From the NCBI GenBank assembly GCA_000721375.1, contig JOGW01000001.1, forward strand, positions 372,001 through 436,000: a stretch of 64,000 bases of DNA, given 5' to 3'. The notes beneath the pieces are model-generated. The model was not told where the DNA came from and did no database searches. It saw only the letters and a list, made by a program, of their open reading frames with translations. The stretch is from Streptomyces sp. NRRL B-3428 (lineage in GTDB: Bacteria; Actinomycetota; Actinomycetes; Streptomycetales; Streptomycetaceae). The stretch's first letter is position 1, and each line of letters starts with the position of its first letter. Shown one piece after another: positions 45,632 to 54,059 of this stretch. The translations under genes were made by a program, and so were the position numbers.

Positions 45632-46469
45632 GGCGCTCCTGACGGCGGGTGCGCCGATGACCGCGACACGCGTGGCGCGGATGGCCGACACGGTGCACGC
45701 CGAGTGGACCAAGCTCCGTACTCTGCGCAGCACTTGGTGGCTGCTGCTCGCCATCGCCGCCTGCACGGTCGGCGTCGGCGCCCTGACCACCGGGGCGCTC
45801 TCGGCTGGTGACTGTCTCGTCCAGCGCACCTGCGACGAGGACACGGTCAAGCTCAGCCTGACCGGGGTCTGGGTGGGACAGGCGGCCGTGGCCATGTTCG
45901 GGGTGCTCGCGGTCACCGCCGAGTACGGCACGGGCACCATCGGCGCGACCCTCGCCGCCGTACCTTCGCGGCTGCGGGTCCTGACGGCCAAGGCGGTGGT
46001 CGTGGGCGGCCTCGCGGGGCTCGCCGGGGTCGTCTCGGTGGCCGGATCGCTGTTCGTCGGCCGGCTGCTCGTCCTCGACGCCGGGTACACCGCCGAGGCC
46101 GGCTATCCGCCGATCAGCCTCGGCGACGGGCCCACACTCCGGGCGGCCTGCGGCGCCGTCCTCTACTACGTGATCGTCTCGCTCATCGGTCTCGGCCTCG
46201 GCGCGGCCCTGCGCGACACGGCCGGCACGCTCACCGGGGTCTTCCTTCTCCTGTACGGATTCCCGCTGGTGGCGAGCATCCTGTCGGACCCCGACTGGGT
46301 GGAGGCGGCACAGAAGGCCTCACCCACGTCGGCCGGGCTCTCCATCGTCGCGACCCGCAACCTGGAGGCGCTGCCGATTGCGCCGTGGCCGGGGCTCGGG
46401 GTCGCGGCCCTGTGGGCGGTGGCCGTACTCGCTGCGGGATGGGGGGTGTTGCGGGGGCGGGACGCGTGA
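45624..46469 (+). CDS. ABC-2 permease
   Basis: This 281-residue membrane protein has six hydrophobic segments and the same AEWTKLRTLRSTWWLLL start as the preceding permease, but no inserted domain. The two may form a heterodimeric export channel with the ATPase. The ATG lies inside the previous gene, with an 8-base overlap. A very strong terminator follows. The exported compound is unknown; lantibiotic or bacitracin resistance is one known role of such systems beside two-component genes. Confidence 0.87.
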   Translation: MSEALLTAGAPMTATRVARMADTVHAEWTKLRTLRSTWWLLLAIAACTVGVGALTTGALSAGDCLVQRTCDEDTVKLSLTGVWVGQAAVAMFGVLAVTAEYGTGTIGATLAAVPSRLRVLTAKAVVVGGLAGLAGVVSVAGSLFVGRLLVLDAGYTAEAGYPPISLGDGPTLRAACGAVLYYVIVSLIGLGLGAALRDTAGTLTGVFLLLYGFPLVASILSDPDWVEAAQKASPTSAGLSIVATRNLEALPIAPWPGLGVAALWAVAVLAAGWGVLRGRDA

Positions 46470-46473
46470 AGGG

Positions 46474-46520
46474 TGCGCGAGCGGTGGCCGGGCCCGGCGG
46501 GCCCGGCCACCGCTCGCGCA
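46474..46520 (+). terminator. 22-bp perfect hairpin terminator
   Basis: The left arm 46474-46495 and right arm 46499-46520 are perfectly complementary with only a GGC loop. It follows the last ABC gene by 5 bases and would end transcription or form a cruciform. Confidence 0.88.
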
Positions 46521-46638
46521 CAGCCGTTCGACGACGGACGGTTCGGTCAACTGTCCCCCCGTGGTGTGACGGCTCGTCACTCTTTCGTGAATCGTTCCGC
46601 GGTGGCCCGCCGGGTAGAGCACTCCGCGGAGGCCAGCC

Positions 46639-47217
46639 ATGGAACAGACAGTGTTGCGACCCAAGCCGATGCCCGGCCGCGCACCCGCGCCGGGACACCG
46701 TCCGCATGCCGTACGCCGGCGTGCCAGGCGGCTCAGAACCGTATTCGGTGCGACGGTGCTCGCGCTCGTCCTGGTGCTCGCCGGCATCGGGCTCGGGACG
46801 GTGGGCGCCACCGTGATCGGGATGAGCAAACTCGCCGATCTGCAGAAGCAGGCGGCCGCGCAGGGACCACCCTCGGCCGCGCAGCAGAAGGCCGGGACGC
46901 CCTCGCGGCCCCAACCCCAGGGCGGGCAGGGCGAGTCCACCGCCCCGGCGCCCGCGGCCATCGGTGTGGAGGCGGTCGACCCGGGATCGGGCAAGGGCGC
47001 CCGTCTCGTCGGCGTCCACCAGCCCGGTCCCGGCTACAGCGCGGGCCTGGTCCGCGGCGACGTGGTCACCTCCTTCGCGGGCAAGGAGGTGACCTCGGCG
47101 CATGACCTCGCTCGTGCGGTCGCCGCGGCCCGCCCGGGCAAGGACGTGGAGCTCGGCGTACGGCATGAGAACGGGAACCGTCAGGTCCTCACGGTCACCC
47201 CAGGAGTGATCACGTGA
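46639..47217 (+). CDS. Single-pass membrane protein with PDZ domain
   Basis: This 192-residue protein has a basic cytoplasmic start, one membrane segment (FGATVLALVLVLAGIGLGTVG), a Gln/Pro-rich linker and an extracellular PDZ domain (about 105-190: GYSAGLVRGDVVTSFAGKEV, ending VLTVTP) like that of HtrA proteases. No protease domain is present, so it may recruit or scaffold a partner. GGAGG lies upstream of the ATG. Its stop overlaps the convergent phosphodiesterase stop by a few bases. Confidence 0.8.
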   Translation: MEQTVLRPKPMPGRAPAPGHRPHAVRRRARRLRTVFGATVLALVLVLAGIGLGTVGATVIGMSKLADLQKQAAAQGPPSAAQQKAGTPSRPQPQGGQGESTAPAPAAIGVEAVDPGSGKGARLVGVHQPGPGYSAGLVRGDVVTSFAGKEVTSAHDLARAVAAARPGKDVELGVRHENGNRQVLTVTPGVIT

Positions 47218-47962
47218 GGCCGGGGGCCTGGACGCTGCGGAAGTGAGTGGTCAACCGGCCCTCGTCGTCCAGGACATGGAGCGCGAACCCGGGATCGGCG
47301 GCGCGGTCGGCCACCCCGTCGCCCTCCCAGGGCAGCCGCAGCGTCCAGGTCACACCGGGGCCGACGATCACCGGGCGGCCGGCGAAGGCCGTGGCCGCCG
47401 AGGTGTGGGCATGGCCGGTGATCAACGCCTTGATCTGCGGCCGCTGTTCGAGCAGCAGCGCGAGCCGCTCGGGCTCGTGCAGCGGATAGGAGTCGGGCAG
47501 CGGGGCGTGCACGGGGACCGGCGGGTGGTGGAAGGCGAGCAGAGCGGGGGTGTCGGGACCCAGGCCGTCGAGGGTGGACTCGATCCAGTCGTACGTGACC
47601 GGCTCCAGGCGTCCGTCGTCCTGGCCCGGAATGCTCGCGTCGCACATGAGGATCGCCGTGCCCCGTACGACCTCGAAGCTGTTCACCGGCGCGGCGGAAG
47701 GCTCCTCGCCGAGCAGGGCCTTGCGGTAGACCTCGCGGACGTCGTGGTTGCCGGGGCAGGTCAGGACCGGATACGGCATGCCGTCGAGGAGTTGGGCGGC
47801 CTGCTCGTACTCGCTCGCGGCGCCGTTGTCCGCGATGTCGCCTGTGACGAGCAGGGCGTCGACGGGTATCTCCCGCAGGCGGCTTGTCACGCGCTCGGCG
47901 CGCTCGCGGGCGCGCTCCGTGCCGTCGAGGTGGAGATCGCTGATCTGGGCAAGGACGAGCAC
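47210..47962 (-). CDS. Metallophosphoesterase, CpdA/Icc-like
   Basis: This 250-residue enzyme has the full dinuclear metal site: AQISDLHLDG, VTGDIADNG, CPGNHDVR, AFHHPPV and ITGHAHTS. These fit class III cyclic nucleotide phosphodiesterases (cAMP), although other phosphodiesters are possible. GTG 47962 has GGAGG five bases upstream and starts right at the first motif; the open frame further upstream is antisense to the LysE gene and rejected. Confidence 0.88.
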   Translation of the reverse strand: MLVLAQISDLHLDGTERARERAERVTSRLREIPVDALLVTGDIADNGAASEYEQAAQLLDGMPYPVLTCPGNHDVREVYRKALLGEEPSAAPVNSFEVVRGTAILMCDASIPGQDDGRLEPVTYDWIESTLDGLGPDTPALLAFHHPPVPVHAPLPDSYPLHEPERLALLLEQRPQIKALITGHAHTSAATAFAGRPVIVGPGVTWTLRLPWEGDGVADRAADPGFALHVLDDEGRLTTHFRSVQAPGLT

Positions 47963-48066
47963 GGGGCCTCCAGGGTCGTTGGCGGTTCGTCGATGATCCA
48001 ACGCTTGGCGAGTCCGTCCGTGCAAGGGCCGCATGAAGACCGGTGGCCGGGTCCGTAGGAAAATGG

Positions 48067-48099
48067 CATGGTGCGCCGGCCGCCCGATCGCGCACCATG
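48067..48099 (+). promoter_or_regulatory. Inverted repeat at the LysE-type gene start
   Basis: CATGGTGCGC (48067-48076) and GCGCACCATG (48090-48099) are perfect 10-bp arms with a 13-bp spacer, ending 5 bases before the exporter's ATG. It could be an operator or an RNA hairpin hiding the start; no ribosome-binding site is seen there. Confidence 0.5.
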
Positions 48100-48104
48100 G
48101 CCCC

Positions 48105-48731
48105 ATGCTGAGCACCCTCCTCGCCTTCCTCGGCGCCTGCACCCTGATCGCCGCGTCCCCAGGACCCAGCACCGTACTGATCATCAAGAACTCCCTGCGC
48201 AGCAGGCGTTCCGGCTTTCTGACCGTGCTCGGCAACGAGACCGGCGTCTTCATCTGGGGCGTCATCGCCGCGTGCGGACTCACCGCGCTGCTCGCCGCCT
48301 CGCAGCTCGCGTACGACGTGATGCGCATCGTGGGCGCCGTCGTGCTCGTCGTCTTCGGGGTGCAGACGCTGTGGGCGGCCCGCCGGCGCAAGAAGGCCGG
48401 AGAAGAGGCGGAGGGCTGGGAGGCGCCGGAGCGCTCCGGCTGGTCCTCGTACTGCGGTGGGCTGCTGCTCAACCTCGCCAACCCCAAGGCCGCGATCTTC
48501 GCGATGTCCTTCCTGCCGCAGTTCGTGCCGGCGGGTGCGCCCGAGCTGCCGGCGATGATCGTGCTCGCCGCGGTCTGGGCCGTGTGGGAGGTCGGCTACT
48601 ACGGCGTCTACGTGTGGTGCGTGGGCCGGATGAAGACCTACCTGTCACGGACGAACGTCCGCAGGCGTCTGGAACAGATCTCGGGTGGGGTGCTGCTTGC
48701 GCTCGGGGCACGGCTCGCGCTGGAGAGCTGA
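48105..48731 (+). CDS. LysE/RhtB-family exporter
   Basis: This 208-residue membrane protein has six hydrophobic segments and the family motif ASPGPSTVLIIKNSL near the N-terminus, plus LNLANPKAAIFAMSFLPQF. Such proteins export amino acids or related compounds. ATG 48105 was chosen because it starts the first membrane segment as the family expects; no ribosome-binding site precedes it, and an inverted repeat occupies that position. It lies 71 bp before the M24 peptidase gene and may be cotranscribed. Confidence 0.88.
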   Translation: MLSTLLAFLGACTLIAASPGPSTVLIIKNSLRSRRSGFLTVLGNETGVFIWGVIAACGLTALLAASQLAYDVMRIVGAVVLVVFGVQTLWAARRRKKAGEEAEGWEAPERSGWSSYCGGLLLNLANPKAAIFAMSFLPQFVPAGAPELPAMIVLAAVWAVWEVGYYGVYVWCVGRMKTYLSRTNVRRRLEQISGGVLLALGARLALES

Positions 48732-48801
48732 CCGCTCGCGCCCCCGCGCTCACCCGGGGGAGGATGAGCGAGCCGAAGCCCGACGCAACCAGGAGCCCTC
48801 G

Positions 48802-49926
48802 ATGTCGAAAGCCCCCGCTCCCTTCACCGCCGACGACTACAAGGCCCGGATGGAGCGCGCGGCCACGGCCGCGGCCGATGCGGGGCTCGCCGGCGTCCTT
48901 ATCGCGCCCGGACCCGACATGGTGTGGCTCACCGGCTACCAGCCGCCCGCCGAGACCGAGCGGCTCACCATGCTGGTGCTCGCCGCGGGCCAGGACCCCG
49001 TCCTCGTCGTACCGACGCTCGAAGCACCCGACGCCGAGAAGGCCGCCGGCGCGCCCGCGCTGACCCTGCGCGACTGGACCGACGGCAAGGACCCGTACGC
49101 GCTCACCGCGCCGCTGCTCGACGTCGACGGCCGCTTCGGCGTCAGCGACAACACCTGGGCGCTGCACCTGCTCGGCATCCAGGGCCAGCTCCCGGGCACC
49201 ACGTACACCCCGCTGACCGCGACCCTGCCCATGCTGAGGGGCGTCAAGGACGCCCATGAGCTGGAGCGGCTCGCGGCCGCGGGCGCCGCCGCCGACGCCA
49301 CGTACGAGGAGATCAAGAAGGTACGGTTCGCCGGCCGCCGCGAGAACGAGGTGGCCGGTGATCTGGCGGATCTGCTGCGGCAGTTCGGGCATGAGCAGGT
49401 GGACTTCACCGTGGTCGGCTCCGGGCCGAACGGCGCCAACCCGCACCACGAGGCGGGCGAGCGGGTCATCGAACACGGCGACATGGTCGTGCTCGACTTC
49501 GGCGGTCTGATGCACGGCTACGGCTCGGACACCTCTCGTACCGTCCATGTCGGTGAGCCGACGGCCGAGGAGCAGAAAGTCCACGACATCGTGCGCCAGG
49601 CACAGGAGGCGGGCTGTGCGGCCGTGCAGCCGGGGATCGCCTGTCAGGAGATCGACCGTGCGGCCCGTGCGGTGATCGAGGACGCCGGATACGGCGAGTA
49701 CTTCATCCACCGCACAGGGCACGGCATCGGCGTCACCACGCACGAACCGCCGTACATGATCGAGGGCGAGGAGCAGCCGCTCGTGCCCGGGATGTGCTTC
49801 TCGGTGGAGCCCGGGATCTATCTGCCGGGCCGCTTCGGCGTACGGATCGAGGACATCGTGACCGTCACGGAGGACGGCGGGCGACGGCTGAACGCCACCG
49901 CCCGCGAGCTCGCCGTCGTCGAGTAG
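48802..49926 (+). CDS. M24 family aminopeptidase (Xaa-Pro peptidase type)
   Basis: This 374-residue enzyme has an N-terminal creatinase-like domain (about 1-145) and the pita-bread metallopeptidase domain with the five metal ligands: VVLDFGGL, SDTSRT, HRTGHGIG, SVEPGIY and VRIEDIVTVT. It should release N-terminal residues before proline from small peptides in the cytoplasm. ATG 48802 has AGGAG upstream. It follows the LysE exporter gene on the same strand. Confidence 0.92.
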   Translation: MSKAPAPFTADDYKARMERAATAAADAGLAGVLIAPGPDMVWLTGYQPPAETERLTMLVLAAGQDPVLVVPTLEAPDAEKAAGAPALTLRDWTDGKDPYALTAPLLDVDGRFGVSDNTWALHLLGIQGQLPGTTYTPLTATLPMLRGVKDAHELERLAAAGAAADATYEEIKKVRFAGRRENEVAGDLADLLRQFGHEQVDFTVVGSGPNGANPHHEAGERVIEHGDMVVLDFGGLMHGYGSDTSRTVHVGEPTAEEQKVHDIVRQAQEAGCAAVQPGIACQEIDRAARAVIEDAGYGEYFIHRTGHGIGVTTHEPPYMIEGEEQPLVPGMCFSVEPGIYLPGRFGVRIEDIVTVTEDGGRRLNATARELAVVE

Positions 49927-49929
49927 GCC

Positions 49930-50226
49930 TCAGTCCAGCGGGTCCGGCGTGAAGTGGCGCACCTGGAGCGGCGCCAGCAGGTACTCCTCCTCACCGGGGA
50001 GCTGGACGGGCTGCTCGCGCCACTTCTCGCCCGCGTACGCGACCAGGTCCTCCTCGCCGCGCCAACGACTCACGTAGAGCAGTGAGTTGGGCGGGGCGAG
50101 GAGCACCTCGTGGCCGATCAGGCCTTCGTAGCGCTCGGGCCAGTCGCGGACCGCGTCGACGATCCACGCGCGGAAGGCCTCGAAGCGTTCCGGCCGTACC
50201 TGTGCCTCGCTGATTCTGATGATCAC
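49930..50226 (-). CDS. Antibiotic biosynthesis monooxygenase (ABM)-like protein
   Basis: This 98-residue dimeric alpha-beta barrel-type protein has a typical pattern with FEAFRAWIVDAVRDWPERYEGLIGHEVL and strand YVSRWRGEEDLVAYAG. ABM proteins include monooxygenases and haem-degrading or stress proteins; stand-alone copies are mostly uncharacterised. GTG starts it. It is convergent with the M24 peptidase gene, with only three bases between the stops. Confidence 0.7.
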   Translation of the reverse strand: MIIRISEAQVRPERFEAFRAWIVDAVRDWPERYEGLIGHEVLLAPPNSLLYVSRWRGEEDLVAYAGEKWREQPVQLPGEEEYLLAPLQVRHFTPDPLD

Positions 50227-50293
50227 GGCCCGAGCGTGTCATACCGAGGTCGCGGTGTCTCCGGTTTTCGGGCAGGGGCGAGATCCCCGGTTC

Positions 50294-52039
50294 TCAGGCA
50301 GGTGCGAGCAGGACGCAGGACTCCGGCGCGAGCGTCAACACCCCGTCCGCGCCCGGCGCTTGGGCCGGCTCCCAGGCGGCAAGGATCCGCGCGGCCCCGC
50401 CCTGGAGCGGGATCCGTGCCGGCTCCTTGCCCAGGTTGAGGGCGATCCGCAGATCACCGCGTCGTACGACCAGCCAGCGTGCCTGCTCGTCGAAGGCGAC
50501 CCGGACCGCCGCCAGGTCGGGGTCCACGAGGTCGGGCAGCCGCCGGCGCAGGGCGATCAGCTCCTGGTACCAGGTGAGGATACGGGCGTGATGCCCCGTG
50601 CTCGGCTCCGACCAGTCGAGGCAGGAGCGCTCTCGGGTGGCGGGGTCCTGCGGGTCGGGCACCTCGTCCTCCGCCCAGCCGTGCGCCGCGAACTCCCTTC
50701 TGCGGCCCCGGCGTACGGCCTCGGCCAGCTCCGGATCCGTATGGTCCGTGAAGTACTGCCAGGGCGTGCCGGCCGCCCACTCCTCGCCCATGAACAGCAT
50801 CGGCGTGAACGGACCGGTCAGCGTGAGCACCGCCGCGCAGGCGAGGAGACCGGGGGAGAGGGCGGCGGAGAGCCGGTCGCCGAGCGCGCGATTGCCGATC
50901 TGGTCGTGCGTCTGGCTGTAGCCGAGCAGCCGGAACGCCGGGGTGCGGGAGCGGTCCACGGGCCGGCCGTGGGCGCGGCCGCGGAAGGACGAGTACGTAC
51001 CGTCGTGGAAGAAGCCGCCGGTGAGCGTCTTGGCGAGGGCGGCGAGCGGTGCCTCGGCGAAGTCGGCGTAGTAGCCCTGGGATTCGCCGGTCAGGACGCA
51101 GTGCAGCGCATGGTGGAAGTCGTCGTTCCACTGCGCGTGTACCCCGAGACCGCCTGCCGTGCGCGGGGTGATCAGGCGTGGGTCGCACAGGTCCGACTCG
51201 GCGATCAGGAACAGCGGACGGCCGAGCTCGGCCGCCAACTCGTCGACGGCCGTGGACAGTTCCTCCAGGAAGGGCAGGGCACGGTCGTCGCGCAGCTCGT
51301 GCACGGCGTCCAGGCGCAGCCCGTCGATCCGGTGGTCGCGCAGCCAGGCGAGCGCGCTCTCACGGAAGTACGCGCGCACCTCGTCCGAGCCCGCCGCGTC
51401 CAGGTTGACCGCGGCGCCCCAGGGGGTGTGATGGGTCTCGGTGAAGTACGGCCCGAACGCGGGCAGATGGTTGCCCGACGGGCCGAGGTGGTTGTGCACC
51501 ACGTCCAGGACCACACCGAGCCCCAGCTCGTGCGCCGCGTCGACGAAGCGCTTCAGCGCCTCGGGGCCGCCGTAGGGTTCATGCACCGCCCACGGTGCGA
51601 CCCCGTCGTAACCCCAGCCGTGTACGCCGGGGAACGAGCAGAGCGGCATCAGCTCGACATGGGTGATCCCGAGCCGCTTGAGATGGCCGAGGCGCGCGGC
51701 CGCGGCGTCGAGGGTGCCCTCGCGCGTGTACGTGCCGATGTGCAGTTCGTAGAGCACGGCGTGGCGCAGACCGAGGCCGGTCCAGTCATGCCGCCAGGCG
51801 TACGCGGCGGGGTCGACCACCGCGCTCAGGCCGTCGGGGCCGTCGGGCAGCCGGCGCGAGCGCGGGTCGGGGAGCACCGGGCCGCCGTCGAGCGCGTACC
51901 CGTAGCGGTCGCCGTCGCCGGCGTCCGCCTCCACGACCCACCACCCCGCGCGCACCGGATCCGGGCTCAACTCCCGCTCGGCGCCCTGGAGTTGCAGCAT
52001 GACCTGCCGGGCATCAGGTGCCCACACCTCGAACAGCAC
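50294..52039 (-). CDS. treZ: Malto-oligosyltrehalose trehalohydrolase
   Basis: This 581-residue GH13 enzyme releases trehalose from the end of maltooligosyltrehalose. It has an N-terminal carbohydrate-binding fold (VLFEVWAPDARQVML), VVLDVVHNHLGPSGN, GLRLDAVHEL (nucleophile), PLFLIAESDL (acid/base) and QTHDQIGNRALG. Length fits the family. GTG 52039 has GGGGGAA seven bases upstream and is preferred over ATG starts further out. It acts after TreY (58600) and with GlgX (62303) to make trehalose from glycogen; all three lie on the same strand but with other genes between. Confidence 0.94.
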   Translation of the reverse strand: MLFEVWAPDARQVMLQLQGAERELSPDPVRAGWWVVEADAGDGDRYGYALDGGPVLPDPRSRRLPDGPDGLSAVVDPAAYAWRHDWTGLGLRHAVLYELHIGTYTREGTLDAAAARLGHLKRLGITHVELMPLCSFPGVHGWGYDGVAPWAVHEPYGGPEALKRFVDAAHELGLGVVLDVVHNHLGPSGNHLPAFGPYFTETHHTPWGAAVNLDAAGSDEVRAYFRESALAWLRDHRIDGLRLDAVHELRDDRALPFLEELSTAVDELAAELGRPLFLIAESDLCDPRLITPRTAGGLGVHAQWNDDFHHALHCVLTGESQGYYADFAEAPLAALAKTLTGGFFHDGTYSSFRGRAHGRPVDRSRTPAFRLLGYSQTHDQIGNRALGDRLSAALSPGLLACAAVLTLTGPFTPMLFMGEEWAAGTPWQYFTDHTDPELAEAVRRGRRREFAAHGWAEDEVPDPQDPATRERSCLDWSEPSTGHHARILTWYQELIALRRRLPDLVDPDLAAVRVAFDEQARWLVVRRGDLRIALNLGKEPARIPLQGGAARILAAWEPAQAPGADGVLTLAPESCVLLAPA

Positions 52040-52114
52040 GGACGATTCCCCCTCGTCGTCGGATGTCGCGGGGACCATCGTGCTGCACAAGTGATCGTCA
52101 TGCGGGGGTTTTCG

Positions 52115-52142
52115 AGGGCCCGACGCCGAGGCGCCGGGCCCT
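52115..52142 (-). terminator. Terminator between GNAT and treZ genes
   Basis: A 13-bp stem (52115-52127 with 52130-52142) has one A-C mismatch and a tight loop. It lies 8 bases after the GNAT stop and before the treZ start, isolating treZ. Confidence 0.75.
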
Positions 52143-52150
52143 GTCGGGGG

Positions 52151-53053
52151 CTACACGAGGCTGATGCGCTTCTGGATCACCGGGTACCCGACCTTGGCGA
52201 AATGAGCCGCCATCGGGAAGTTGCCCTCGTCGGTGGCCGCGATGATCGCCTCCACGCCCTTGTCGACGAGGAAGTGGGTGCACTCGGCGAGCAGATCGAA
52301 GGCGTAGCCGTGTCCGCGCTGCTCGGGCACCACGCCGATGTACCCGGCCGTGTGACCGGACGGGATACGGGCCGGCAGATGCCAGCCGACCAGCTCGCCC
52401 TCGGCGTCGTACGCGAGCATCGGCCAGGCCTCGGGGCACCAGTGGATGTACTCAAGATCCTCCTGCGCCGCCGTCTCGAGATCGTGCTCGGCGATGGCGT
52501 GCAGCGCATGGGCGTCCAGCGTCACCGAGTTGATCCGGCGCAGCAGGTCCAGGAGCACGGCGTCGTCGCGCTCCTCGCGGAACGTCAGCCGGGTCGGACG
52601 CGGCGGAAGACCGCACTCGGGGGTCCACCGGTACTGGTAACGCTCCACGAGCATCTTCTTGCCCACGGCCTCGGCCGCCGCGATCCTCGCCAGGCCCGCG
52701 GCCAGCGTCTCGGGCCGCTCCCGCCAGTCGGCCGGCAGCATCAGCTCGTACTCGACGTCGAAGGGCGCCTGGCGCAGCAGCTCGATGCCCGCGTCCTGCT
52801 CACCGTCGGCGAAGTCGAACCAGTTGAGGAGCCTCGGCGACGACTCGTCCTGCGAGCCCCACCAGGCGGCCCGGGCCACGACACGGCCCTCGCGCAGAGC
52901 GACATAGGTCCACTCGGGGCGGTAGTCGCCGCCTTCGGCGAACGTGGCGTACTCGACACCCGCGATGGCGCGGCCGACGAGGTCGGGGCAGTCGAGGGTG
53001 TGGAACAAAGCGGCGTCGCTCTCGGTGAGCGCGCGGATGACCAGCTCGGTCAT
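52151..53053 (-). CDS. GNAT-family N-acetyltransferase
   Basis: This 300-residue protein has an acetyl-CoA-binding signature in its C-terminal half (GYIGVVPEQRGHGYAFDLL). The N-terminal half looks like a second, degenerate GNAT fold, so it may be a tandem enzyme. The acceptor is unknown. ATG 53053 has GGAAGG upstream. Twenty bases further out the divergent small ORF begins, and a leftward 24-codon frame with a strong ribosome-binding site lies upstream. Confidence 0.8.
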   Translation of the reverse strand: MTELVIRALTESDAALFHTLDCPDLVGRAIAGVEYATFAEGGDYRPEWTYVALREGRVVARAAWWGSQDESSPRLLNWFDFADGEQDAGIELLRQAPFDVEYELMLPADWRERPETLAAGLARIAAAEAVGKKMLVERYQYRWTPECGLPPRPTRLTFREERDDAVLLDLLRRINSVTLDAHALHAIAEHDLETAAQEDLEYIHWCPEAWPMLAYDAEGELVGWHLPARIPSGHTAGYIGVVPEQRGHGYAFDLLAECTHFLVDKGVEAIIAATDEGNFPMAAHFAKVGYPVIQKRISLV

Positions 53054-53073
53054 GGGTTTCCTTCCGGAGGGTG

Positions 53074-53202
53074 ATGTCTCGCCCCTCCCGGCCGGACTCG
53101 GTCCTCTACGAAGAGATCCGGGACGCTGTGCTTTCGCGGCGGGAGTGGCGGGCGGTGATCGCGTTCTTCGCGTACGTCATCGCGCTCGCCTCCTTTCCTT
53201 GA
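53074..53202 (+). CDS. Possible 42-residue membrane peptide
   Basis: ATG 53074 (GGAGG just upstream) opens a 42-codon frame with G/C-rich third positions. The product is charged at the front (LYEEIRDAVLSRREW) and ends in one hydrophobic segment (AVIAFFAYVIALASF), so it could sit in the membrane. It starts only 20 bp from the divergent GNAT gene, an unusual spacing that lowers confidence, and overlaps a leftward small frame. Confidence 0.38.
   Translation: MSRPSRPDSVLYEEIRDAVLSRREWRAVIAFFAYVIALASFP
53106..53180 (-). CDS. Possible upstream ORF of the GNAT gene
   Basis: On the minus strand AAAGGAGG lies eight bases before ATG 53180, a near-ideal ribosome-binding site, opening a 24-codon frame rich in Arg, Ser and Ala. 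It ends 52 bases before the GNAT start and could act as a leader peptide. It overlaps the rightward 42-codon frame, so probably only one is real. Confidence 0.35.
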   Translation of the reverse strand: MTYAKNAITARHSRRESTASRISS

Positions 53203-53305
53203 TCGTGAGCGTCGCCGAGAGCCTACGTGCGCCGTCGGTGCTCTGTCCACGGATTTCGTGATCCACTTCGCCGGCCCGGTAACTGGCCCTGGATCAGCGG
53301 TTTTC

Positions 53306-53334
53306 TGGACACCCGGGGTCCGCTGTCCGACAAT
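53306..53334 (+). promoter_or_regulatory. Promoter of FHA gene, leaderless
   Basis: TGGACA (53306-53311) and GACAAT (53329-53334) are 17 bp apart. The predicted transcript start is about 53341-53342, at the GTG start codon, and no ribosome-binding site is present. Confidence 0.55.
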
Positions 53335-53341
53335 CACGTAC

Positions 53342-53899
53342 GTGACGTCCTCCTTCGAGTTCCCGACGTACCCCGCGCGGGTGTCGGACACCGAGCGCGA
53401 CAAGGTGCTCGCCGCGCTGCGCGACGGCGTGGCCCAGGGGAGGCTCTCGCACGACACCTTCGTACGGCGGATGGAGCTGGCTCTTGTCGCGCGCCGGCCT
53501 CACGAACTGGCCCGGCTGACCGCCGACCTGCCCGGCACCGACGGCGGCGGCCGGGTGCTCAACGCGCTGACGGGAGCGGTCGGTGCCGTCTCCGCGTTCA
53601 CCGTGCGGGTGCGCCGCGCATGGGAGGCCGAGCGGCTGCCGAAACTGCTGCTTCCGCTGCCCGGCCCGTTTCCGCTGCGGATCGGGCGCGATCCCGCCAA
53701 CGGGCTGCGGCTCAGCCACGAGACGGTCTCGCGCAACCACGCCCAGCTGGTCTTCCAGGGCGGTATCTGGGTGCTGCGCGATCTCGGCTCCACCAACGGG
53801 ACCTCCGTCAACGGGCGCCGGGTGGTGGGAGCGACGGTGGTGCATGAAGGCGATCACATCGCGTTCGGGTCGATGCGGTTCCGGCTGGCGGCGCAGTAG
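53342..53899 (+). CDS. DUF1707 and FHA domain protein
   Basis: This 185-residue protein has an N-terminal DUF1707 motif (VSDTERDKVLAALRDGVAQG, DTFVRRMELAL) and a C-terminal FHA domain (LRIGRDPANGLRLSHETVS, DLGSTNGTSVNG). FHA domains bind phosphothreonine, so it may serve Ser/Thr kinase signalling; DUF1707 is common in Streptomyces regulatory or membrane-associated proteins. No membrane segment is evident. GTG 53342 fits the DUF1707 start and a leaderless transcript. Confidence 0.88.
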   Translation: MTSSFEFPTYPARVSDTERDKVLAALRDGVAQGRLSHDTFVRRMELALVARRPHELARLTADLPGTDGGGRVLNALTGAVGAVSAFTVRVRRAWEAERLPKLLLPLPGPFPLRIGRDPANGLRLSHETVSRNHAQLVFQGGIWVLRDLGSTNGTSVNGRRVVGATVVHEGDHIAFGSMRFRLAAQ

Positions 53900-54059
53900 G
53901 TCCTGGACTCAGGGCCGCGAAGAACCCGGACATGGACGGGCATACACCGAGACGAACTCGGGCGTAGAGGGCCAACCGGCGCACACCAAACCCTTTCTGC
54001 AGCTCCCGTTCGAGTGAGTGGGGGTGATCGGGAGGTGCCGCTGTGCCGATGGATGCCCC

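Noticed and set aside
47181..48098. Arg-rich 305-codon leftward frame over the phosphodiesterase
   Set aside because: It is a shifted frame of the metallophosphoesterase gene, whose metal motifs are intact in the accepted frame.
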